Of a stretch of 47,892 bases of DNA, positions 20,693-29,272 are shown one piece after another. The stretch's first letter is position 1. Every line of letters starts with the position of its first letter. The notes beneath the pieces are model-generated. The model was not told the DNA's origin and made no database searches. It saw only the letters and a program-made list of their open reading frames with translations. The position numbers and the translations under genes were made by a program. Origin of the DNA: an uncultured Kangiellaceae bacterium (GTDB lineage: Bacteria > Pseudomonadota > Gammaproteobacteria > Enterobacterales > Kangiellaceae); the NCBI GenBank assembly GCA_905479925.1, contig CAJQOL010000023.1:1-47892 (forward strand), written 5' to 3'.

Positions 20693-21511
20693 CTAAAGTT
20701 TTGGTTTGTCGGTCACGGCCCAGTTGGCCGGACGTTTTTCTAGAAATGCACTTACGCCTTCTCTACCTTCCGAGGATGCTCGAATATCGGCTATTCGTTG
20801 TGCGGTTTCTAGAACTAGTTCCTCGTCAATTGGTTGGTTACTAACTCGGTTTACTAGTTGTTTACTTTGATACATTGCTACTGGCCCATTGGCGAGAATT
20901 CGATTGACATAGTCGTCGCAAAATTCGTCTAACTCATCATGAGCGACAATGGAGTGAACCAAGTTGATATGTTTAGCATCTTGAGCATTGAACCTTTCCG
21001 CCGTTGCGAAATAACGTTTTGCATTTCGTTCGCCAATTGCTCCAACTACGTAGGGGCTAATTACTGATGGTATTAGCCCTAATTTGACTTCGGATAGACA
21101 AAACAGCGCTTTTTCGCTGGCAATTGCTATATCACAGCAGGCAACCAAACCTACACCACCGCCAAATGCGGCGCCTTGAACTATGGCAATGGTTGTTTTA
21201 CTGCATTCATAAAGTGATTGCATCAGACCGGCTAGTTTGAGAGAGTCTTGATAGTTTTCGTCCCAGCTGTAATTGGCCATTTTTTTCATCCAATTTAAAT
21301 CAGCACCTGCCGAAAAACTTTTTCCTCTGGAAGCAAGCAGCAGTACGCGCACCGATGGGTTTGCATCAACCTTCCTAATGCAGTTGGTCAAATCTTCGAT
21401 CACTTTATCATCAAATGCATTATGTACTTGAGCACGATTTATAGTGATTTTGGCAACACCGTTGTTCTTTATTTCCACCAGAACCGCTGATTCAATTTTC
21501 TCTTCAGACAT
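20693..21511 (-). CDS. liuC: Methylglutaconyl-CoA hydratase (crotonase family)
   Basis: 272 residues, enoyl-CoA hydratase fold. The oxyanion-hole segments are SFSAGADLNWM and QGAAFGGGVGLVACCDIAIA, and the acidic-residue region reads FCLSEVKLGLIPSVISPYV. It hydrates 3-methylglutaconyl-CoA to HMG-CoA. The specific substrate is inferred from its place between the two carboxylase subunit genes, the usual liuB-liuC-liuD order. GAGAATAA precedes the start. Confidence 0.92.
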   Translation of the reverse strand: MSEEKIESAVLVEIKNNGVAKITINRAQVHNAFDDKVIEDLTNCIRKVDANPSVRVLLLASRGKSFSAGADLNWMKKMANYSWDENYQDSLKLAGLMQSLYECSKTTIAIVQGAAFGGGVGLVACCDIAIASEKALFCLSEVKLGLIPSVISPYVVGAIGERNAKRYFATAERFNAQDAKHINLVHSIVAHDELDEFCDDYVNRILANGPVAMYQSKQLVNRVSNQPIDEELVLETAQRIADIRASSEGREGVSAFLEKRPANWAVTDKPKL

Positions 21512-21564
21512 AGATTTATTCTCAATAATTGTTTTGTTTGTTTTCTTGAAAAAACGAAAACGAG

Positions 21565-23172
21565 CTACATTCTAAACACGCCAAATTTAGTTTCTTCTTT
21601 TGGCGCGTTAAGGCTTGCGGATAGTCCTAATCCCAATACTTTTCGTGTATCTGCCGGGTCAATGATTCCATCATCCCACAAACGAGCGCTAGCGTAGTAG
21701 GGGTGGCCTTGGGCTTCATACATATCTCTAACCGGAGCTTTAAACTTTTCTTCGTCTTGCTCGCTCCACTCAACCCCTTTTCTATCAAAGTTGTCGCGTT
21801 TTACCTGAGCCAAAACGTTCGCTGCTTGCTCACCACCCATAACCGATATTCGAGCGTTTGGCCACATCCATAGGAATCGTGGACTATAAGCTCTACCGCA
21901 CATGCCGTAATTACCTGCACCAAAACTACCTCCGACAATAACGGTAAATTTAGGAACTTTTGCACAGGCAACTGCCGTTACCATTTTTGCGCCATTTTTA
22001 GCAATGCCGCCATTTTCGTATTTCTGTCCGACCATAAAGCCAGTGATGTTTTGCAAGAAAACAAGCGGAATGTTTCGTTGGCAGCAAAGCTCAATAAAAT
22101 GTGCGCCTTTCAGTGCTGACTCTGAAAACAAGATTCCATTATTAGCAATTATTCCAACGGGGTAGCCATGAATTCTAGCGAACCCACAAATTAAGGTATT
22201 GCCATAAAGAGGTTTAAATTCATCAAACTCGCTACCATCAACGACCCTTGCGATAATTTCTCTAATATCAAAAGGTTTGCGGGCATCGGTTGGTATTATT
22301 CCGTACAAATCTTCTTTAGGGTACAAAGGCGCGACGGTTGGTTTTACATCCCAGTACTGGTGCTTTTGTTTATTGATATGAGAAATAATTGTTCGCGTTA
22401 GTCCAAGGGCGTGTTTGTCATCTTGCGCATAGTGATCTGTTACTCCCGACGTTCTGCAATGCACATCGGCACCACCAAGGTCTTCTGCCGATACCTCTTC
22501 ACCGGTAGCGGCTTTTACTAGGGGAGGGCCTCCGAGGAAAATAGTACCTTGTTCTTTAACGATAATACTCTCGTCCGCCATCGCTGGAACGTAAGCGCCA
22601 CCGGCAGTACAACTACCCATAACGACGGCAATTTGAGGTATATTTTTAGAAGACATATTGGCTTGGTTAAAAAATATGCGACCGAAGTGATCTCTGTCCG
22701 GAAAAACTTGATCCTGCTGAGGCAGATTTGCGCCGCCAGAGTCAACTAAATAGATACACGGTAAATGGTTTTGCTCGGCAACTTCTTGAGCTCTCAAATG
22801 CTTTTTGATGGTTTCTGGAAAATAAGTGCCTCCTTTGACCGTAGCGTCATTAGCGACAATGACACATTCTTGGCCATTAACTCGACCAATGCCAGTAATA
22901 ATTCCTGCCGATGGAACTTGATTATCGTACATGTCATAGGCTGCAAATTGTGAAAGTTCGAGAAAAGGTGAACCAACGTCCAGTAGCTGGCGTACGCGTT
23001 CTCTTGGCAGCAGCTTACCGCGAGAGATGTGTTTATCTTGCCTCTCTTTTCCTCCGCCCTGTGCAATAGTCTGCATCTTTTCACGTAGGTCATCTATAAG
23101 CGTTTTCATTGAGTGCGCGTTGTCGCGAAACTCTTGGCCTTTGGCATTCAGTTGGGTTTTTATTACGGGCAT
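21565..23172 (-). CDS. liuB: 3-methylcrotonyl-CoA carboxylase, carboxyltransferase beta subunit
   Basis: 535 residues, two crotonase-like carboxyltransferase halves. The N-terminal half shows [22 protein letters not shown] and [11 protein letters not shown]. The C-terminal half shows [31 protein letters not shown] and the acyl-CoA-binding [16 protein letters not shown]. The [12 protein letters not shown] pattern is the one I associate with methylcrotonyl- rather than propionyl-CoA carboxylases. It pairs with liuD and is separated from the acyl-CoA dehydrogenase gene by 27 bases. Confidence 0.95.
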   Translation of the reverse strand: MPVIKTQLNAKGQEFRDNAHSMKTLIDDLREKMQTIAQGGGKERQDKHISRGKLLPRERVRQLLDVGSPFLELSQFAAYDMYDNQVPSAGIITGIGRVNGQECVIVANDATVKGGTYFPETIKKHLRAQEVAEQNHLPCIYLVDSGGANLPQQDQVFPDRDHFGRIFFNQANMSSKNIPQIAVVMGSCTAGGAYVPAMADESIIVKEQGTIFLGGPPLVKAATGEEVSAEDLGGADVHCRTSGVTDHYAQDDKHALGLTRTIISHINKQKHQYWDVKPTVAPLYPKEDLYGIIPTDARKPFDIREIIARVVDGSEFDEFKPLYGNTLICGFARIHGYPVGIIANNGILFSESALKGAHFIELCCQRNIPLVFLQNITGFMVGQKYENGGIAKNGAKMVTAVACAKVPKFTVIVGGSFGAGNYGMCGRAYSPRFLWMWPNARISVMGGEQAANVLAQVKRDNFDRKGVEWSEQDEEKFKAPVRDMYEAQGHPYYASARLWDDGIIDPADTRKVLGLGLSASLNAPKEETKFGVFRM

Positions 23173-23199
23173 CTATTTTTCCAGGGGCGTCTAGTGGGA

Positions 23200-24339
23200 T
23201 TAAAGTTCGTTCATGACAGAACGGCTGATCACTAATTTTTGTACTTCACTGGTTCCTTCATAAATCTGACAAACGCGAACATCTCGGTAAAAACGCTCAA
23301 CGGGAAAGTCATTCAGGTAGCCATAACCTCCAAAGACTTGAATAGCCTTTGAACAAACCTTTTCAGCCACTTCGGAGGCAAATAGTTTTGCCATCGAAGC
23401 TTCCTTAAGGCACGGTTTTCCGGCATCTTTCAAGCGTGCTGCTCTTTGCACCATTAACCGAGCGGCATCTAGCTCAGTTGCCATATCTGCAATCATAAAG
23501 CCAATTGCCTGATGTTGGTGAATTTCCTTTCCGAAGGCGCTACGTTCATTAGCATACTGCTTGGCAGCATCTAAAGCTGCTCTCGCGATTCCCACAGATT
23601 GCGCTGCTATACCTATCCTTCCTCCTTCTAGACCGGAAAGGGCAATCTTGTAACCTTCGCCTTCTTTTCCAAGTAGGTTTTCTTTCGGTATTTTACAGTC
23701 CTCAAAGGATATTTGAGCGGTATCAGATGCGTGTTGTCCCATTTTGTGTTCAACATTTGTGACGTTGTATCCAGGGCTGTTGGTCGGAACGATAAAAGCA
23801 GAAATGCCTTTCTTTCCAGCGTTTGCGTCAGTTACTGCGAAAACGATTGCGGTGTCAGCATTTTTACCGGAGGTTATAAATTGTTTAACACCATTGATCA
23901 CATAATGGTCATCAACCAGCTTTGCTTTGGTTCTAAGATCGGATGCATCTGATCCGGCATGAGGTTCGGTTAAACAAAATGCACCTAGATGTTTACCCGA
24001 GGCTAGCGGTTTTAGAAAGTGTTCTTTTTGATAATCATTTCCAAAATTTAGGATTGGCATGCAACCAACAGAGTTAGTTACGCTTATGACCGTAGAGCAG
24101 GCTGCATCACCAGCACCGATCTCTTCAAGAACAAGTGATGCTGAAAAATAACCAATATCACTGCCACCCCATTGTTCTGGAACTAACATGCCGTAAAAAC
24201 CTAATTCGCCTAACCCTCTTAGCGCTTCGCTGGGAAAGGTTTTATTCCTATCCCATTCCGCTGAATTTGGTGCTATGACTTCTTCAACGTACTGCCGAGC
24301 AGCATCTTGAATCATTGTTTCTTCTTCGTTTAAGAACAT
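23200..24339 (-). CDS. Acyl-CoA dehydrogenase, short/branched-chain type
   Basis: 379 residues, FAD enzyme of the short-chain acyl-CoA dehydrogenase type. The catalytic base is E361 in QIYEGTSEVQ, the position used by short- and medium-chain enzymes. The isovaleryl-CoA dehydrogenase upstream uses a different glutamate, so the two are not simple duplicates. FAD-binding segments AFCLTEPHAGSDASD and QVFGGYGYLNDFPVER are present. Inside a liu operon it probably handles 2-methylbutyryl-CoA, isobutyryl-CoA or butyryl-CoA, which would widen the operon to other branched-chain acids. The exact substrate is not readable from sequence. Confidence 0.88.
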   Translation of the reverse strand: MFLNEEETMIQDAARQYVEEVIAPNSAEWDRNKTFPSEALRGLGELGFYGMLVPEQWGGSDIGYFSASLVLEEIGAGDAACSTVISVTNSVGCMPILNFGNDYQKEHFLKPLASGKHLGAFCLTEPHAGSDASDLRTKAKLVDDHYVINGVKQFITSGKNADTAIVFAVTDANAGKKGISAFIVPTNSPGYNVTNVEHKMGQHASDTAQISFEDCKIPKENLLGKEGEGYKIALSGLEGGRIGIAAQSVGIARAALDAAKQYANERSAFGKEIHQHQAIGFMIADMATELDAARLMVQRAARLKDAGKPCLKEASMAKLFASEVAEKVCSKAIQVFGGYGYLNDFPVERFYRDVRVCQIYEGTSEVQKLVISRSVMNEL

Positions 24340-24430
24340 ATCTTAATCTCTTTTAATGAACCGATTAACTGCATTTGAAAGTGACAACTCTTGCAATTAA
24401 TCGAAAACAGATAAACATAAGTAGCAATTT

Positions 24431-25612
24431 TTAGATTAGCTCAACGGCCATTGCTGTTGCCTCTCCACCGCCAATACATAATGACGCGACACCTTTATGT
24501 TTGCCGTATTTTTTTAATGCAGCAATTAGTGATACTAATATCCTAGTACCGCTGGTTCCTATAGGGTGTCCTAACGCACATGCGCCACCGTGGATATTGA
24601 CTTTAGCTGGGTCTAATTCTAGCTCTTTAATAGCTGCCATTGTAACAACCGCAAAGGCTTCATTAATTTCATAAAGATCAACGTCAGACTGAGTCCAGCT
24701 AACATCTTCAAGCAGTTTTTTCATAGCTGTTACCGGAGCAATTGTAAATTCTGCTGGTTTTCTAGCATGGGTCGCATGACCAACAATTTTTGCCAACGGA
24801 TTCAGTCCACGCTTTTCAGCTTCAGACTGTCGCATAAGAACGACGGCTGCAGCGCCATCAGAGATTGAACTGGCATTAGCAGCAGTAACGGTTCCGTCTT
24901 TTTTGAAAGCAGGGCGAAGCGATGGGATTTTTTCAGGTCTTGCCTTTAATGGTTGCTCATCGTGTTCAACAACCGTTTCGCCTTTGCGAGACTTAATTGT
25001 TACAGGTGTTACTTCTTCATCAAAGGAGCCGTCTTCAATGGCTTTTTTTGCCTTAGCTAAAGAGTTAATTGCGAAATCATCTTGTTGTTCACGGGTAAAT
25101 GAATAACGATCCGCGCAATCTTCCGCGAATATCCCCATAGCTTTACCTTCGTAAGCATCTTCAAGACCGTCGAAAGCCATATGATCCAGTAGTTGACCAT
25201 GACCAAATCGATAGCCGCTGCGAGCTTTTGGTAACATATGCGGGGCATTACTCATGCTTTCCATTCCACCAGCTACCATAACTGAATTGGTTCCAGCGCG
25301 AAGTAGATCATTAGCAAGCATCACGGATTTCATTCCCGAGCCACATACCTTGTTAATCGTTGTACAACCGGTTGATAACGGTAATTCCGCGGCTAAAGCT
25401 GCTTGCCGAGCGGGAGCTTGGCCTAAGGCTGCCGGCAATACGCAACCCATAATCACTTCTTCAACATCGTTGCTATCAACGCCAGCTCTAGCAACCGCTG
25501 ATTTGATTGCACTAGCGCCAAGATCGGTGGTTTTTACCGACGATAAATCGCCCATAAATCCGCCCATTGGAGTTCTAGCCATACCTACAATTACAATTGG
25601 ATCGTTAGACAT
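24431..25612 (-). CDS. atoB: Acetyl-CoA C-acetyltransferase (thiolase)
   Basis: 393 residues, homotetrameric-type degradative or biosynthetic thiolase. The nucleophile is C90 in NKVCGSGMKSV; the general-base region reads GGACALGHPIGTSGTRI and the second cysteine is in ASLCIGGGEATA. It cleaves acetoacetyl-CoA into two acetyl-CoA, taking the product of scoAB. AGGAATAAG lies just before the ATG. The symbol is by function and context; phaA would describe a biosynthetic role, which nothing nearby suggests. Confidence 0.92.
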   Translation of the reverse strand: MSNDPIVIVGMARTPMGGFMGDLSSVKTTDLGASAIKSAVARAGVDSNDVEEVIMGCVLPAALGQAPARQAALAAELPLSTGCTTINKVCGSGMKSVMLANDLLRAGTNSVMVAGGMESMSNAPHMLPKARSGYRFGHGQLLDHMAFDGLEDAYEGKAMGIFAEDCADRYSFTREQQDDFAINSLAKAKKAIEDGSFDEEVTPVTIKSRKGETVVEHDEQPLKARPEKIPSLRPAFKKDGTVTAANASSISDGAAAVVLMRQSEAEKRGLNPLAKIVGHATHARKPAEFTIAPVTAMKKLLEDVSWTQSDVDLYEINEAFAVVTMAAIKELELDPAKVNIHGGACALGHPIGTSGTRILVSLIAALKKYGKHKGVASLCIGGGEATAMAVELI

Positions 25613-25712
25613 TTTCTTATTCCTGTTTATTAAAAGAAGCTCCTTGTGCAGGAGCTCAATTCGTTTAATTGGTTTAATCTTAAATTCGTCAGAATAATTT
25701 GTTTATTATTCG

Positions 25713-26867
25713 CTACGCGGTTTCGTTGAATAGTTCTCTACCAATCAACATTCTTCGAATTTCTGAGGTACCTGCACCAATCTCATAGAGTTTTGCGTCG
25801 CGCAGTAACCTTCCAGTGGCAAACTCGTTAATGTAACCGTTGCCGCCTAAACATTGAATTGCTTCTAAGGCCATTTGAGTGGCTTTTTCTGCAGCATATA
25901 AAATCACGCCAGCGGCATCTTTGCGAGTTGTCTCACCTCTGTCACAGGCTTGTGCTACTTGGTAAACATAAGACCTCGTTGCATTCATTGTGGTGTACAT
26001 GTCAGCCAATTTGCCCTGCATTAGTTGAAATTCACCAATAGCTTTACCAAACTGTTTTCTTTCATGGACATAGGGTAAAACAATATCCATACAGGCTTGC
26101 ATTATTCCTGTTGGTCCACCTGAAAGCACCACACGTTCAAAATCTAATCCGCTCATTAATACTGCAACACCGCGATTCAATTCGCCAAGAATGTTTTCTT
26201 TAGGAACCTTGCAGTCTTCAAATACTAGTTCGCATGTATTTGAGCCACGCATGCCAAGTTTGTCAAGCTTTTGAGCGGTTGAGAATCCTTCAAAACCTTT
26301 TTCTATTAGAAAGGCTGTAATACCTCTTGAACCAGCCGTTTTATCGGTTTTCGCATAAACGATTAATACGTCAGCATCAGGACCATTAGTTATCCACATT
26401 TTGTTACCGTTAAGGCAATAGTGGTCTCCCTTATCGTCGGCTCGTAATGACATACTAACAACGTCGGAACCTGAGCCTGGCTCACTCATAGCCAATGCTC
26501 CGATATACTCTCCAGAACATAAGTTAGGGAGATATTTCATCTTTTGTTCTTCAGTACCGTTTTTCCTTAATTGGTTTAAACAAAGGTTAGAATGTGCCCC
26601 GTAGCTTAATCCTATACTCGCAGACGCTCGGCTTATTTCTTCCATGGCGACCACATGCTCTAAATAACCTAGCCCAGAGCCCCCATACTGTTCTTCTACA
26701 GTTAACCCCAGCAAACCCATTTCACCAAACTTTTTCCATAAATGATTAGGAAACTCGTTTGTTTGGTCAACCTGTTCGGCGATTGGTGCAATCTCTTTCT
26801 CCGCGAACGCTCTTACGGAGTCACGGATCATATCTGCAGTTTCACCTAAATTGAAGTTAAGACTCAT
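25713..26867 (-). CDS. liuA: Isovaleryl-CoA dehydrogenase
   Basis: 384 residues, FAD-dependent. Oxidises isovaleryl-CoA to 3-methylcrotonyl-CoA, passing electrons to electron-transfer flavoprotein. Unlike most acyl-CoA dehydrogenases, the C-terminal site reads YEIGAGTSE with no glutamate at the usual catalytic position. The base is instead E244 in [12 protein letters not shown], equivalent to human IVD Glu254. This is diagnostic for IVD. It is the first enzyme gene of the operon, 57 bases after liuR, with no evident promoter in between. Confidence 0.96.
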   Translation of the reverse strand: MSLNFNLGETADMIRDSVRAFAEKEIAPIAEQVDQTNEFPNHLWKKFGEMGLLGLTVEEQYGGSGLGYLEHVVAMEEISRASASIGLSYGAHSNLCLNQLRKNGTEEQKMKYLPNLCSGEYIGALAMSEPGSGSDVVSMSLRADDKGDHYCLNGNKMWITNGPDADVLIVYAKTDKTAGSRGITAFLIEKGFEGFSTAQKLDKLGMRGSNTCELVFEDCKVPKENILGELNRGVAVLMSGLDFERVVLSGGPTGIMQACMDIVLPYVHERKQFGKAIGEFQLMQGKLADMYTTMNATRSYVYQVAQACDRGETTRKDAAGVILYAAEKATQMALEAIQCLGGNGYINEFATGRLLRDAKLYEIGAGTSEIRRMLIGRELFNETA

Positions 26868-26924
26868 TGTCGTTGTTGCCTCTTTATTTGAATATCTTTT
26901 ATAGAAAGGATATGTAATGGGTTA

Positions 26925-27293
26925 TTAGGTTAGTCGGTTTTCTAAGTCGGTCAATTCTTGCAACATCGTTTTAATGTCTTGCTGCTGTTGTGCTAATGCT
27001 TCTCTTCGTTGCTTGATCTTGTCCAGTAGCAGTTGGGTTTGTTTTTTTTCACCGCTAGGGGAGCCATACATTGAAATAATTTCTCTTATTTCAGCAAGAG
27101 AAAAGCCGATGCGTTTACCTCGAAGAATCAACTGGAGACGAACTTTGTCACCTTTTGTATAAACGCGCTGTGAACCTAGGCGTTGCGGTGCAATTAGTTG
27201 TTCTTGCTCATAGTGGCGAATTGAGCGAGGCGTAATACCAAACTCTCTGGATAGTTCAGTTATGGTGTAAGTTAAAGGAGTAGGTTCATTCAT
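26925..27293 (-). CDS. liuR: MerR-family regulator LiuR
   Basis: 122 residues. An N-terminal MerR winged helix-turn-helix (TITELSREFGITPRSIRHYEQEQLI, about 10-34) is followed by the wing with RVYTKGDKVRLQLILRGKRIGFSL and a C-terminal coiled coil rich in Q and E. The short effector region lacks metal-binding cysteines, as expected for a regulator that senses CoA esters. It is the first gene of the liu block. An 18-bp palindrome 20 bases upstream of its start is the likely operator, so autoregulation together with the whole operon is inferred. Confidence 0.92.
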   Translation of the reverse strand: MNEPTPLTYTITELSREFGITPRSIRHYEQEQLIAPQRLGSQRVYTKGDKVRLQLILRGKRIGFSLAEIREIISMYGSPSGEKKQTQLLLDKIKQRREALAQQQQDIKTMLQELTDLENRLT

Positions 27294-27312
27294 TGGGTCG
27301 ATTATAAGTTAC

Positions 27313-27330
27313 CTTTACGTTAACGTAAAG
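27313..27330. promoter_or_regulatory. LiuR operator palindrome
   Basis: CTTTACGTTAACGTAAAG is a perfect 18-bp palindrome 20 bases upstream of the liuR start codon. It resembles the LiuR motif described for gammaproteobacteria (TTTACG-type half sites). MerR-family operators normally lie within the promoter spacer. I found no second copy before liuA, the thiolase, liuB or scoA. Confidence 0.8.
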
Positions 27331-27460
27331 TGTGCTCGGTAGGTTTTCATTCTGGTTAGACCACGAATAACCATTGAAATTTGAGGGGTAAGCTTTATAG
27401 TCCGCTACATTTGTTGGCCGATAGATAGCTGACCAATGCCAGCATAGTTCTCTGCCTAGT

Positions 27461-27530
27461 ATTCGGAGTAAAGTTCTTGGAGCAAAGTCCTTGGAGCAAA
27501 GTTATCGGCGCAAAGTTATCGGCGCAAAGT
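27461..27530. repeat. 14-bp tandem repeat, five units
   Basis: Units start at 27461, 27475, 27489, 27503 and 27517. Units 4 and 5 are identical (TATCGGCGCAAAGT) and units 2 and 3 differ at one base (TCTTGGAGCAAAGT and CCTTGGAGCAAAGT). Unit 1 is ATTCGGAGTAAAGT. A degraded sixth unit may start at 27531. All share GG.G.AAAGT. It lies between the liuR operator and adk. Confidence 0.9.
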
Positions 27531-27672
27531 TCTAGGCGATTGTATTCGGGGACTGCCATGGCGACCGATATGACGGTGCAGCTTTGCTTTAATCGCTTAT
27601 TTGGAGGCAAGACCTTTCTAAACTAGCCGTTATGCTCTAGAATCGCTGTTCTAACGATTAGGTCAATGGTGA

Positions 27673-28380
<708 letters not shown>

Positions 28381-28700
28381 GATTTTTATTGTTTGGTCAG
28401 GCGATGGTCAGTTGATTGTCGCTTGCCAATAGAACAATAAAGAAATAATACAAATGAGTAAAAGAGCAATAAAATTGTTAAGCAAAGTCTACGTTTATTA
28501 AGCTTTCTCAAAGCCTGTAGACACTCTCTGGTTTTAGTCATTGAAACCAACTAATGTGCTCCAAAGCGTTCGACATATTGCTAATATGTGTCCGCGCTAA
28601 ATAAAACACATGAACTCCTTATAAGCAATACAATCAAATGTCTGCAGATATTACCTAAGCAGGACCTTTTTGCGACTGATGTTTTCTATGAGAATAAACA
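28381..28700. other. adk to GNAT intergenic region
   Basis: 320 bases without a convincing gene. A long imperfect hairpin follows adk (TTTATTGTT at 28385-28393 with AACAATAAA at 28433-28441, plus inner TTGG/CCAA and GCGA/TCGC pairs) but has no T-run. A 15-codon frame starts at 28454 without support. A small dyad ACATATT / AATATGT lies at 28573-28589. The right end carries the leader of the acetyltransferase gene. Confidence 0.5.
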
Positions 28701-29210
28701 ATGAAGATAAGAGAAGCCACACAAGAAGATTGGAAAGCTATTTGGCTTATTTTTCATGAGATAGTTTCCTTAGGCGATACCTATGGTTTTGCCACGGATA
28801 CCACAAGCGAAGAGGCACAAAACATTTGGCTAAGCTCACCACGTAAAACCTACGTTTTTGAAGAGCATAATGACGTTTTAGGCTCATATTACTTGAAAAC
28901 TAACTTTGCCGGTCCGGGCGGCCATGTTTGTAATTGCGGTTATATTGTTTCTTCAAATGCCAGAGGGAAGGGATTAGCCACCGCAATGTGTGAGCACTCC
29001 CAAAAGATAGCTAAAGAACTTGGTTATAAAGCTATGCAATTTAATTTTGTCGCATCGAGCAATGAAGGTGCCTCCCGTTTGTGGGAGAAACTTGGCTTTG
29101 ACGTAGTAGGGCCATTGCCTAGAGCCTTTAAACACCCTGCTAAAGGTTATGTCGATGCTTTGGTCATGTATAAATGGCTGGATAACGAAAGCAGAAACAG
29201 TAGTAACTAG
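28701..29210 (+). CDS. GNAT-family N-acetyltransferase
   Basis: 169 residues, one GNAT domain. Acetyl-CoA pyrophosphate-binding motif A is visible as NARGKGLATAM (R88-G-K-G91-L-A93). It is followed by the helix EHSQKIAKELGYKAMQFNFV and motif B ASRLWEKLGFDVVGPLPRAF. Family members acetylate amines on proteins, antibiotics or small molecules. The LPRAFKHP ending resembles uncharacterised members near L-amino-acid or phosphinothricin acetyltransferases. The substrate is unknown. It appears to be a single-gene unit, convergent with the Lon-type protease gene. Confidence 0.85.
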   Translation: MKIREATQEDWKAIWLIFHEIVSLGDTYGFATDTTSEEAQNIWLSSPRKTYVFEEHNDVLGSYYLKTNFAGPGGHVCNCGYIVSSNARGKGLATAMCEHSQKIAKELGYKAMQFNFVASSNEGASRLWEKLGFDVVGPLPRAFKHPAKGYVDALVMYKWLDNESRNSSN

Positions 29211-29272
29211 CAAAGTGCAATCTTTCAGTAATCAATCAGCATAGCTTAGGCAAAACCCATTAGCGAAACTTC

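Noticed and set aside
23200-24339. Acyl-CoA dehydrogenase as the missing PltE-like oxidase for the prolyl-carrier pair
   Set aside because: It is 17 kb away inside the liu operon, and its motifs fit a CoA-ester enzyme.
25254-25697. 147-codon plus-strand frame opposite the thiolase gene
   Set aside because: Overlaps conserved thiolase sequence on the other strand, with no ribosome site or family resemblance.
27461-27530. CRISPR array
   Set aside because: Units are directly adjacent with no spacers, only 14 bases long, and no cas genes are present.
27395-27610. 71-codon minus-strand frame across the 14-bp repeats
   Set aside because: The 14-base period changes frame each unit and no start signal is present; treated as non-coding.
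28454-28501. 15-codon small frame after adk
   Set aside because: Too short and without a clear Shine-Dalgarno.
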